NCBI GenBank assembly: GCA_028872645.1
Contig: JAPKDK010000133.1
Span: forward strand, 1-7,748
DNA: 7,748 bases
DNA from: Verrucomicrobiota bacterium
Lineage (GTDB): Bacteria; Verrucomicrobiota; Verrucomicrobiia; Limisphaerales; UBA1100
Direction of reading: 5' to 3'
In this document: positions 1 to 6,465 of the stretch, one piece after another
Numbering within the stretch: the stretch's first letter is position 1
Layout of the letters: every line of letters starts with the position of its first letter
Program-made: the position numbers and the translations under genes
Notes under the pieces: model-generated
The model's input: the letters and a program-made list of their open reading frames with translations, nothing else
Databases searched by the model: none
What the model was told of the DNA's origin: nothing

Positions 1-3
1 AAA

Positions 4-1215
4 TCAAATCATATGACAAAACAAGCCGTCACGCAACTTCGGCTCGAACCAAGTGCTCTTGGGCGGCATCAATCCATCCGCATCGGCGATGGCCATTAAA
101 TCCTCGATGCTCGTTGGGAACATCGAAAACGCGCAACCCGCGCCCGCGTCCACGAGGCGCCTCAATTCCGCCGTGCCGCGAATACCGCCGATGAAATCAA
201 GCCGATCGCTTGTGCGTTGGTCTTCAATGCCGAGCAACGGTGCGAGCACGTGGTTTTGTAACAACGCGACATCCAGTTCGTCCATCAGCGTTTCCGCGGT
301 TGCGTAGTTGGACTTAAACGTGAGCTTCCGCCATTGGCCATCAAGGTAAAGACCGAGTTCATTTTTGCGGGTGCATTCGCCCGCGCCCCCTTCCACGATT
401 TGAAAAATATTTTCCAATGCCGCCAAAAAATCCGCCGAGGATTGGCCGTGCAAATTTTTGATGACGCGATTGTACGCAAGGATTTGCATTTGGTCGTGCG
501 GGAAAATAACGGTCAAAAACTGGTCGCTTTGTCCCGCGCCATTTCGTGCGGCGCACACGCGCGAAGCGGCGGCGCTGCGGTGATGGCCATCGGCGATGTA
601 CAAATAATCTAAATTGGCAAACTGCGCTTCAATGAAGGCGATGTCCTCAGCGTTGTCGATCACCCACGCGGTATGTTGCACGTGGTCATCGGCCGTGAGA
701 TCGATGGCGGGTTCGTTGGCGGTGAGGCGCTCGGTGAGGGCGTCGATCTCGGCGGTGGCACGATACGTCAGGAAGACGGGGCCGGTTTGAGAGTTGAGCG
801 CTTCCATATGGCGCACGCGGTCGTCTTCCTTGGTGGGGCGGGTGAGTTCGTGTTTTTTGATGATGCCGCTGTCGTATTCGGAAACACTCGCGACGGCCAC
901 GAGACCGGTTTGGGTGTGACTGCCCATCACTTGACGGTAGAGGTAAATACACGGTTGCGCGTCCTGTGCGAGCGCGCCTTGCTCCTGCAGCAGCTGGAAG
1001 TTTTCCGCGCCTTTGGCGTACACGGCATCCGAATACACGTCGATGCGGGGCTCGAGGTCGATTTCCGGTTTGCTGACGTGCAGAAAACTAAGAGGGTTGT
1101 CCTTCGCAATGACGCGGGCTTCCTCGCTGTTCATCACGTCATAGGGCAGCTCGCAAATTTTTGCGGCTAAATCCGCCTTCGGACGCAGTGCGGTAAATGG
1201 TTTTAGGGTCGCCAT
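4..1215 (-). CDS. DUF1015 family protein
   Basis: This 403-residue protein belongs to the widespread DUF1015 family (COG4198), whose biochemical role I cannot state with confidence. Visible family landmarks are the N-terminal LKPFTALRP (4-12), LPYDVMNSEEAR (23-34), KHELTRPTKEDDR (121-133), the hallmark ADGHHRSAAA (208-217) and the C-terminal MPPKSTWFEPKL (383-394). The DGHHR motif recalls the active-site motif of ParB/Srx-fold proteins such as archaeal free-serine kinase, so a small-molecule kinase or nucleotide-dependent role is possible but inferred. In other genomes the family often lies beside serA/serC (from memory), but neither is visible here. There is no signal peptide or membrane segment, so it should be cytoplasmic. 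I chose the ATG at 1215 because MATLKPF matches the usual family N-terminus. An in-frame GTG at 1254 would add 13 atypical residues. Neither start has a clear Shine-Dalgarno. It is transcribed divergently from infC. Confidence 0.9.
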   Translation of the reverse strand: MATLKPFTALRPKADLAAKICELPYDVMNSEEARVIAKDNPLSFLHVSKPEIDLEPRIDVYSDAVYAKGAENFQLLQEQGALAQDAQPCIYLYRQVMGSHTQTGLVAVASVSEYDSGIIKKHELTRPTKEDDRVRHMEALNSQTGPVFLTYRATAEIDALTERLTANEPAIDLTADDHVQHTAWVIDNAEDIAFIEAQFANLDYLYIADGHHRSAAASRVCAARNGAGQSDQFLTVIFPHDQMQILAYNRVIKNLHGQSSADFLAALENIFQIVEGGAGECTRKNELGLYLDGQWRKLTFKSNYATAETLMDELDVALLQNHVLAPLLGIEDQRTSDRLDFIGGIRGTAELRRLVDAGAGCAFSMFPTSIEDLMAIADADGLMPPKSTWFEPKLRDGLFCHMI

Positions 1216-1269
1216 AAGGGGCGGGACGCTAGCGGAGAGGCGGCCTGGACGCACGCAAAAAGCAAACTT

Positions 1270-1284
1270 GGGTAAAATTTTCCC
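1270..1284. promoter_or_regulatory. A/T-centred imperfect palindrome between divergent genes
   Basis: The 15-bp sequence GGGTAAAATTTTCCC is an AAAATTTT core flanked by GGG and CCC, with one extra T breaking the symmetry. It lies in the divergent DUF1015/infC region, ending directly next to the proposed -35 box of infC. That position would suit an operator or an upstream AT-rich element, but a chance palindrome is equally possible. No second copy is visible in the window. Confidence 0.2.
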
Positions 1285-1312
1285 TTGCCACGGCCGTCTA
1301 AATGACTAGAAA
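1285..1312 (+). promoter_or_regulatory. Possible sigma70-type promoter for infC
   Basis: A TTGCCA hexamer (1285-1290) is followed after 16 bp by TAGAAA (1307-1312). These resemble the -35 TTGACA (5/6 match) and -10 TATAAT (4/6 match) boxes. Transcription would begin near 1320 and give a leader of about 60 nt before infC. It is the best pair I find in the divergent region. It rests on consensus matching only. Confidence 0.35.
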
Positions 1313-1322
1313 AGAAACCGCA

Positions 1323-1342
1323 CCGGCGCAATTAGCCGGCTA
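1323..1342 (+). promoter_or_regulatory. Small inverted repeats in infC leader
   Basis: CCGGC (1323-1327) can pair with GCCGG (1335-1339) across a 7-nt loop. The overlapping TAGCCGGCTA (1333-1342) is a perfect 10-bp palindrome. Both lie in the predicted infC mRNA leader, 35-55 nt before the start codon, and could be mutually exclusive RNA structures or a protein site. There is no following U-tract, so this is not a standard intrinsic terminator or attenuator. Function is conjectural. Confidence 0.2.
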
Positions 1343-1367
1343 GTTTGCATGATTAACACACAACTTC

Positions 1368-1371
1368 AGGA
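1368..1371 (+). promoter_or_regulatory. Ribosome binding site deciding the infC TTG start
   Basis: AGGA is placed 6 nt before the TTG at 1378. The reading frame has a TAA stop at 1354-1356 and no ATG, GTG, TTG or ATT between that stop and 1378. The TTG with this AGGA is therefore the only credible start for the whole IF-3 domain set. Confidence 0.7.
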
Positions 1372-1377
1372 ACTACT

Positions 1378-2091
1378 TTGAGTCGTCCGTATAAAGGCAG
1401 AGGACGGAGCTGGGAACCCCGCACGCGGGTTAACGATCGAATACGCGTACGCGAAGTGCGCGTGGTGGGAGCCGACGGCGTACAAGTCGGCGTGCTGGAA
1501 ACGCGCGATGCTATTGCGCTCGCCAAGCGGCACGGGCTCGATCTCGTGGAGGTGGCGCCCAACGCCCGCCCGCCGGTGTGCCGCGTGTGCGATTTCGGCA
1601 AGTACAAGTACGAGGAATCCAAAAAGAAAAAGGAGAACAAAAAGTCCGCCCAAACCAATAAGGTGAAGGAAGTTCAACTCCGACCGCGCTGCGAAAAGCA
1701 CGATTTTGATTTCAAGCTCACCCGCGCGATTGATTTTTTGTGCGCGGATATGAAGGTGAAAATTTACCTGCGCTTCCGTGGCCGCGAAAATGCGCACAAG
1801 GAATTTGGCTTCGACGCCGTGAAACGGTTTGTCAAAGAATTGGTACCCTTCGGCAAGACCGACGTAGCCCCGCGTTTGGTCGGGCGCGGCATCACGGTTT
1901 TAGTCAACCCACTTCCAGCTAAACAACGCGCTGAAAATCCTCATCGCAAACACGGCGAGGAAATTTCGATGGAAGATGAAATCCATTACGATGCGGACGA
2001 GGAAACCGGCGACGAAAAGCCCACCGGCGATACGCTGAACAACGCCTTCGAAAGCCTCGAATCGCCCGACGAAAAACAGGCCGAAGCCTGA
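1378..2091 (+). CDS. infC: Translation initiation factor IF-3
   Basis: IF-3 binds the 30S subunit, blocks premature 50S joining and checks the start codon-initiator tRNA pairing. The 237-residue product has the N-terminal domain (about 15-84, with RVNDRIRVREVRVV and LDLVEVAPNARPPVCRVCDFGKY split by usual variation), a lysine-rich linker (82-97), and the C-terminal domain (about 97-184) with the signature LRFRGRENAHKEFG (131-144). It then carries a 53-residue extension (185-237) rich in Asp and Glu: 17 of the last 45 residues are acidic, against two lysines. E. coli IF-3 is about 180 residues and ends where this tail begins. Translation starts at TTG, preceded by AGGA. In E. coli a rare AUU start allows IF-3 self-regulation. 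UUG is weak but is not classed with AUU, so autoregulation cannot be assumed. The usual downstream rpmI and rplT are absent: the next gene is convergent, 3 bp away. Confidence 0.97.
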   Translation: MSRPYKGRGRSWEPRTRVNDRIRVREVRVVGADGVQVGVLETRDAIALAKRHGLDLVEVAPNARPPVCRVCDFGKYKYEESKKKKENKKSAQTNKVKEVQLRPRCEKHDFDFKLTRAIDFLCADMKVKIYLRFRGRENAHKEFGFDAVKRFVKELVPFGKTDVAPRLVGRGITVLVNPLPAKQRAENPHRKHGEEISMEDEIHYDADEETGDEKPTGDTLNNAFESLESPDEKQAEA

Positions 2092-2094
2092 TCG

Positions 2095-3954
2095 TCAATC
2101 GAGCATCCCACGCTGGCGCAAAGCCGCTTCCATCGCGCGATCCATCATCAAATCCGCCAGCGGTAAAGTCGCTTCATCGAGCTTGGCCACGGCAGTTTTG
2201 AGTTGAGGCAAATCGCTTTCAGTTTTCAGCGCGGCCTCCACGGACTCCACCGTGGCGCGGATGGCGTCCGCGTTTTGCAATTCATCAACGAACTCCTCCA
2301 AGCCTCCGTGAGCAGCTTTCACGGCTTCGCGTGCTTTCAGGGCGGCCTCAATCCATTTGCGCGCGTCCATATCTTCGAAGGCGTGCTCCACGGATTCCTC
2401 CACCATTAGCTGAACCGCCGCATCATCGACGTCCACGGTCGATTTCATTTCCACGACTTTCTCGTGGTCCGTTGCCGTGTCGCGCGCGAGCACATGCAAG
2501 ATGCCATCCGCATCAATTTCAAACTGCACCCCCACCCGCGCCGCGCCGCGCTTGGCGGATTCAAATTCCAATTCAAACTTGCCGAGACTCCAATTGTCAA
2601 CCGCCTTCTCGCGTTCGCCTTGCAGCACGTGCACCAACATTTGGCGTTGGCCGTCCACGGCGTTGGTGAACATCTCGCCCGCTTTGGTCGGCACCGTGGT
2701 GTTGCGCGGGATGATGACATTCATCAAACCACCAAACGTTTCCAGCCCAAGTGACAGTGGCGTCACATCGAGCAAAACCATATCCCGAATGTCGCCCGAC
2801 AAAATCGCCCCTTGAATCGCCGCGCCGAGTGCGACCGCTTCGTCCGGGTTTTGGGAGGTGTTCAGCGTCGGCCCATCCGCTTCGTGAAAGGAATCACCCA
2901 GCCGAATGTCGCCCCGCGTCTCCGCGTATTCCGCGCACTCGAACCATTCCGACACGCGCCGCCGCACCAACGGCATTCGCGTTTGGCCGCCCACCAAAAT
3001 CACTTGGTTCAACTCGGCAGCCGTCACGCCCGCATCCGCCAGCGCCCGCCGACAATGCGCGCGCGTTTGGTCAATCACCGGCGCCGCCAAAGCCTCCAAT
3101 TTTTCCCGCGTGAGCACGCATTCAAAACTGGTGTCATCCGAAACAAACGGCAGTTGAATCGTCGTCTCCGTTTCCATGGAGAGCGCCACCTTCGCTGCCT
3201 CCGCCGCCTCGCGTACCCGCGCGCGCAGCGACGCATCCGCGTTCTCATCGATTTGTTCCAGCAACCAATCGACGATGCGTTGGTCAATGTCATCACCGCC
3301 CAGCCGCGTGTTGCCGTGAGTGGCCAGCACTTGAAATACGCCTTCGCGCAATTCCAAAATGGAAAGGTCAAACGTGCCGCCCCCCAAATCATAAACCGCC
3401 ACGCGCGCCTGTTCGGGCAGCTTTTCCAAGCCACACGCCAGAGCGGCCGCGGTGGGTTCGTTGAGAATGCGCTCCACGGTAAAGCCCGCCTCCTCGCCCG
3501 CACGTTTGGTGGCTTGGCGCTGGGCGTCATTGAAATACGCTGGCACAGTGATGACCGCACGGGTGATTTCAGTTTCCAAAACCAACTCTGCGCGCGCCTT
3601 GAGCGACTTCAAAATCTCCGCCGACACCGCCTCGGGCGACACTCTCTCTTCCCCTAACTTCACCGCGAGCGGATTGCCGGTTAGCGTATAATCGACTTGC
3701 CGTTCAGTTTCCCGCACGTCGACGGCGCGTTGGCCGATGAAGCGTTTTACGGAATAAATTGTGCGCGCTGGATCCAGCGCACGCTGGCGTTGCGCGGGCC
3801 AACCGGCGATTGGGGCGCCGTCTTTCGGATAATACACCACCGAAGGCAGTAGCCGTTGCCCTTCGGCATCGGCCAACAATCCGGCCATCCCCGCCTCTAC
3901 CACAGCAATGGCGGAACGCGTGGTGCCAAGGTCAATGCCAACAATCGTGCTCAC
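2095..3954 (-). CDS. hscA: HscA-like Hsp70 chaperone
   Basis: This is a 619-residue ATP-driven cytoplasmic Hsp70. The ATPase domain shows GIDLGTTRSAIAVVE (6-20), Lys70 in SVKRFIG, VPAYF (137-141), NEPTAAAL (165-172), YDLGGGTFDLSIL (188-200) and ILVGGQTRMPLVRR (319-332). The interdomain linker VLLDVTPLSLGLET (393-406) is intact, followed by a substrate domain with VHVLQGERE (441-449). The C-terminus, ending in DLMMDRAMEAALRQRG, resembles E. coli HscA (616 aa) more than DnaK and lacks the DnaK-type acidic tail, so I favour an HscA-type role in Fe-S protein assembly. No iscU, hscB or fdx is visible, so a general DnaK paralogue is the main alternative. Oddities: residues 339-368 replace the roughly 8 residues that precede NPDEA in DnaK, and the proline-rich loop near 461-476 is altered. 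The GTG at 3954 is the only start giving the canonical N-terminus. It has no Shine-Dalgarno. Confidence 0.9.
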   Translation of the reverse strand: MSTIVGIDLGTTRSAIAVVEAGMAGLLADAEGQRLLPSVVYYPKDGAPIAGWPAQRQRALDPARTIYSVKRFIGQRAVDVRETERQVDYTLTGNPLAVKLGEERVSPEAVSAEILKSLKARAELVLETEITRAVITVPAYFNDAQRQATKRAGEEAGFTVERILNEPTAAALACGLEKLPEQARVAVYDLGGGTFDLSILELREGVFQVLATHGNTRLGGDDIDQRIVDWLLEQIDENADASLRARVREAAEAAKVALSMETETTIQLPFVSDDTSFECVLTREKLEALAAPVIDQTRAHCRRALADAGVTAAELNQVILVGGQTRMPLVRRRVSEWFECAEYAETRGDIRLGDSFHEADGPTLNTSQNPDEAVALGAAIQGAILSGDIRDMVLLDVTPLSLGLETFGGLMNVIIPRNTTVPTKAGEMFTNAVDGQRQMLVHVLQGEREKAVDNWSLGKFELEFESAKRGAARVGVQFEIDADGILHVLARDTATDHEKVVEMKSTVDVDDAAVQLMVEESVEHAFEDMDARKWIEAALKAREAVKAAHGGLEEFVDELQNADAIRATVESVEAALKTESDLPQLKTAVAKLDEATLPLADLMMDRAMEAALRQRGMLD

Positions 3955-3973
3955 GCGCGGACAGTAATCGGAG

Positions 3974-4043
3974 GATTGAGGAAATACGATTTTAGATTTT
4001 GGATTTACGATTGGACATTAGGCCTCGGGCATTGGACATTCCC
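3974..4043. repeat. Degenerate heptanucleotide tandem repeat, ten units
   Basis: Read in steps of 7 from 3974, eight of ten successive units begin GATT or CATT; the exceptions start at 3981 and 4023. Examples are GATTTTA (3988), GATTTTG (3995), GATTTAC (4002) and CATTGGA (4030), so the consensus is roughly SATTNNN. The unit phase holds for 70 bp and the array fills most of the gap between the divergent hscA-like and coaB genes, ending 7 bp before the coaB ATG. It looks like a decayed microsatellite or short tandemly repeated repetitive element of the kind described in cyanobacteria and, from memory, common in some Verrucomicrobiota. Any promoter for either flanking gene must overlap it. An ATTTTA at 3989-3994 reads TAAAAT on the minus strand, a possible -10 box for the chaperone gene. 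Confidence 0.75.
4010..4040 (+). repeat. Perfect 10-bp direct repeat ATTGGACATT
   Basis: ATTGGACATT occurs at 4010-4019 and again at 4031-4040. The copies start exactly 21 bp apart, which is three heptamer periods and two helical turns. They are the best preserved part of the heptamer array and lie just upstream of coaB. The spacing would also put a dimeric regulator on one DNA face, but origin from the tandem repeat is the simpler explanation. Confidence 0.7.
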
Positions 4044-4050
4044 CACCCCA

Positions 4051-4650
4051 ATGCACTGTCTTGTCACCGCTGGCCCTACCGTGGAGCCGATTGATGCTGT
4101 GCGCCGGTTGACGAATCACTCAACCGGACGGCTCGGCTGCGGCTTGGCCGAGGCGCTCGCGCGCGCGGGGCATCGCGTCACTCTGTTGCTTTCAGAAACG
4201 GCAGTGCACGCGCCCAAATCAAAAAAGGTGCGCGTGCTGCATTTTAACACCACGAAAGATTTACACGAACAACTCGCTGCCGCCTCCGCCTTGCGCGTGA
4301 AAGCGGTGTTTCACGTGGCCGCTGTTTCCGACTTCACCGTGAAACGCCCGCGCAAAGGCAAGATTCCGACCACCGCATCGTTGACACTTGAGCTGAAGCC
4401 CACGCCAAAGTTAATTTGTTCATTGCGTAAATGGTTTCCCGATGCGTTTTTGGTCGGCTGGAAATACGAAGTTGATGGCGGCAAAAAATCAACCCTCGCC
4501 GCCGCCCGCACCCAAATCAAAAAATGCAAAACCAACGCGTGCGTGGCTAACGGCCCGGCGTATGGGGAGGGGTTTGGGGTTGTTGCCGATGAGGTGACGC
4601 ATTGTGCGGATGACGCGGCGTTGTTCCGATGGGCAACAAAAATCGGCTAA
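4051..4650 (+). CDS. coaB: Phosphopantothenate-cysteine ligase (stand-alone CoaB)
   Basis: CoaB joins cysteine to nucleotide-activated 4'-phosphopantothenate in coenzyme A synthesis. The 199-residue product covers only the CoaB (DFP C-terminal) domain: LVTAGPTVEPID (4-15), RRLTNHSTGRLG (18-29), HVAAVSDF (88-95), Lys104 in GKIP (matching the catalytic-region Lys289 of E. coli CoaBC), LVGWKYE (134-140), VANG (165-168) and GFGVVADEVTH (174-184). No CoaC decarboxylase domain precedes it, whereas most bacteria make a fused CoaBC of about 400 residues, so coaC should be encoded elsewhere. The ATG at 4051 is chosen because the motif set begins at once. The frame stays open upstream to 3856, but that extension translates the heptamer repeat and overlaps the chaperone gene. 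There is no Shine-Dalgarno: the bases before ATG are pyrimidine-rich. The gene stands alone on its strand and converges with argS. Confidence 0.9.
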   Translation: MHCLVTAGPTVEPIDAVRRLTNHSTGRLGCGLAEALARAGHRVTLLLSETAVHAPKSKKVRVLHFNTTKDLHEQLAAASALRVKAVFHVAAVSDFTVKRPRKGKIPTTASLTLELKPTPKLICSLRKWFPDAFLVGWKYEVDGGKKSTLAAARTQIKKCKTNACVANGPAYGEGFGVVADEVTHCADDAALFRWATKIG

Positions 4651-4666
4651 AAATTTCGCAGTGAGC

Positions 4667-4736
4667 CGGGAGAGGCAAATTCCACCGTGCCCCATTTCCA
4701 ATTAAATTAGAGACGAGGTGAAACCCGCCCCTCCCG
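4667..4736 (-). terminator. Possible long-range hairpin downstream of argS
   Basis: On the minus strand CGGGAGGGGC, immediately after the argS stop, can pair with GCCTCTCCCG (plus positions 4667-4676) through ten pairs including one G-U, leaving a 50-nt loop. A TTTTT tract follows on the minus strand at about plus 4650-4654, some 12 nt beyond the stem. The large loop and the distance to the U-tract are atypical for an intrinsic terminator. On the coaB strand one pair becomes A-C, so it fits argS better. The rest of the 86-bp gap shows nothing further. Confidence 0.25.
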
Positions 4737-6443
4737 TCACATCACTTCCGTAACTTCGATCCCCATTGCGCCCAATCCGGTTTTCAAAACGCGGCTGGTT
4801 AATTCGCATAGTGCGAAGCGGCTTTCGCGTTCGGTTTCTTCTTTTGCTTTCAGCACGGGGCACGCTTCGTAGAAACGGCTGAAGTGGCCGGCTAACTCGA
4901 AGAGGTAGTTGCAGAGAAAATTCGGGCGATGATCTTCGGTGACCATTTCTAGGATTTGGGTGAAGTTCATCAAATGTTTTGCGAGTGCCAATTCTTCGGG
5001 GGCGGTGACGGCGAGAATGATGTTACTGAAATTAGGCGCATCGACTTTACGGAAGATGCTGCGCACTCGCGTGTAGGCGTACTGCAAATACGGCGCGGTG
5101 TTGCCTTGGAGGGCGAGCATTTTGTTCCAGTCAAACACATAATCGGTTTGGCGATTGTTCGAAAGATCCGCGTACTTCAACGCGCCGAGGCCCACAACGC
5201 GGGCGATTTCGCGGCGTTGCGCTTCGTCGAGGTCGGCGTTCTTTTCGCTGACCACCGCGTAGGCGCGTTCCTGCGCTTCGTCGAGTAGATCGGCCAAGCG
5301 CACAACTTCGCCGCTGCGAGTTTTGAAGGGCTTGCCATCGGAGCCGAGGATGGAGCCGAACCACACGTGCTCCAAGCGCACCGGCGCGTCGGCTTGCCAA
5401 CGGCGGAAGATGGTGAAGAGTTGTTGGAAATGTAATTGCTGGCGGCCGTCGGTGACGTACACGATTTCGTCCGGTGCCCATTCGGCGAGGCGATGCTGCA
5501 GCGTGGCGAGATCGGTAGTGGTGTAGTTGGCCGCGCCATCGCTTTTGCGGACGATGGCTGGTTTATCGGCGAGCTGCGCGTTGTCGGGGAAAAAAACCGC
5601 CATCGCGCCTTCGCTTTCTTCGGCGATATTTTTGGAAATTAAATCTTCCACCACACCGGCGAGCTTGGGATTGTAAAAACTTTCGCCGAGCGTTTCGTCA
5701 AACTCAATGGCGAGCCGCGAGTACACATGGTCGAACTGCACCTGCGACAGCTCAATCATCCGCTGCCAAATGCCGAGGTTTTCTTCGTCGCCATTTTGCA
5801 ATTTCACCAACTCCGCGCGCGCGTCATCGCGCAAGGCCTCATCACCATTGATGAGTTTGTAAATCCGTTCCAGTTCCGCGATGGGATCGGCGGCGAGCGC
5901 GGCTTCGTCGAGCTGGGTTTTCCAGCCGAACAGCAGCATCCCGAATTGCGTGCCCCAATCACCGAGGTGATTATCGGTCACCACGCGATGGCCGAGCAAC
6001 CGCAGGACGCGCGCGAGGGTGTCGCCGAGAATGGTGGATCGGATATGGCCGACGTGCATCGGCTTGGCGACATTGGGCGAGCTGAAATCAACGACCACCG
6101 TGCGCGACGTGGCCGCGGGCGTGATAAAAGGCATGGGGCTGGCGAGGGCGATTTGCAGCGCGGCATTCACCGCCTCGGGCCGCAAGCGGAAATTCAGAAA
6201 ACCCGGCCCGGCAATTTTCACCGGCTCGCACCATTCGGCCACATCGAGCTGCGACACCACGTCAGCAGCAAGTTGGCGGGGGTTCATTTGCCGTTGCTTG
6301 GCAATCCCCATCAGAGCGTTACTTTGGAAATCGCCGTGCTTGGCATCGGCGCACACGCGCACGAGCACGCGACTGACGTCGGCCTCGGGCAGCACCGCGG
6401 TGGTGGCGGCTTGCAGACGGGATTCGATGTGCCCTTGAATCAC
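4737..6443 (-). CDS. argS: Arginyl-tRNA synthetase
   Basis: This class I synthetase attaches arginine to tRNA-Arg in the cytoplasm. The 568-residue length is normal for the family. An N-terminal additional domain (about 1-90, with HGDFQSNALMGIA at 36-48 and GPGFLNF at 79-85) precedes the catalytic core. The HIGH motif reads HVGH (130-133) within SSPNVAKPMHVGHIRST. GDWGTQFGML (161-170) and YVTDGRQQLHF (329-339) are typical ArgRS motifs. The KMSKS region is the degenerate GSDGKPFKTRSGE (367-379), as in many bacterial ArgRS. The DALR anticodon-binding domain (about 445-568) includes YLQYAYTRVRSI. The start is GTG at 6443, giving MIQGHIESRL, with a purine-rich AAAGAGA directly before it that is too close to be an ideal Shine-Dalgarno. 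It follows ptsN by 22 bp on the same strand, suggesting cotranscription and perhaps translational coupling. Confidence 0.97.
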   Translation of the reverse strand: MIQGHIESRLQAATTAVLPEADVSRVLVRVCADAKHGDFQSNALMGIAKQRQMNPRQLAADVVSQLDVAEWCEPVKIAGPGFLNFRLRPEAVNAALQIALASPMPFITPAATSRTVVVDFSSPNVAKPMHVGHIRSTILGDTLARVLRLLGHRVVTDNHLGDWGTQFGMLLFGWKTQLDEAALAADPIAELERIYKLINGDEALRDDARAELVKLQNGDEENLGIWQRMIELSQVQFDHVYSRLAIEFDETLGESFYNPKLAGVVEDLISKNIAEESEGAMAVFFPDNAQLADKPAIVRKSDGAANYTTTDLATLQHRLAEWAPDEIVYVTDGRQQLHFQQLFTIFRRWQADAPVRLEHVWFGSILGSDGKPFKTRSGEVVRLADLLDEAQERAYAVVSEKNADLDEAQRREIARVVGLGALKYADLSNNRQTDYVFDWNKMLALQGNTAPYLQYAYTRVRSIFRKVDAPNFSNIILAVTAPEELALAKHLMNFTQILEMVTEDHRPNFLCNYLFELAGHFSRFYEACPVLKAKEETERESRFALCELTSRVLKTGLGAMGIEVTEVM

Positions 6444-6465
6444 TCTCTTTACGTTTGAAGCGGCG

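Noticed and set aside
673..1170. 165-codon open frame on the plus strand inside the DUF1015 gene
   Set aside because: Shadow of the conserved DUF1015 frame. The Gly/Val/Phe-rich translation has no family motif.
1216..1254. Upstream GTG start for the DUF1015 gene
   Set aside because: It adds 13 residues outside the family pattern and has no Shine-Dalgarno. MATLKPF at 1215 fits the family start.
2812..3657. 281-codon open frame on the plus strand inside the Hsp70 gene
   Set aside because: It is the antisense shadow of a strongly recognised Hsp70 coding sequence. The translation is Arg/His-rich with no domain motif.
3989..4017. Possible minus-strand promoter for the Hsp70 gene: TAAAAT with a TGTCCA box 17 bp upstream
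   Set aside because: The -10 box is good but the -35 box matches only 3 of 6 positions, and A/T-rich hexamers are expected by chance inside the heptamer repeat. Not listed as a feature.
3974..4043. CRISPR array or IS terminal repeat as the explanation of the intergenic repeat
   Set aside because: Units are 7 bp and contiguous without unique spacers. There is no inverted terminal structure and no transposase or cas gene nearby.
3856..4050. N-terminal extension of coaB to an ATG at 3856
   Set aside because: It would overlap the Hsp70 gene by about 100 bp and translate the heptamer repeat. The CoaB domain begins exactly at the ATG at 4051.
5727..6458. 243-codon open frame on the plus strand inside argS
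   Set aside because: Antisense shadow of argS, caused by codon bias in a GC-rich gene. No recognisable protein features.
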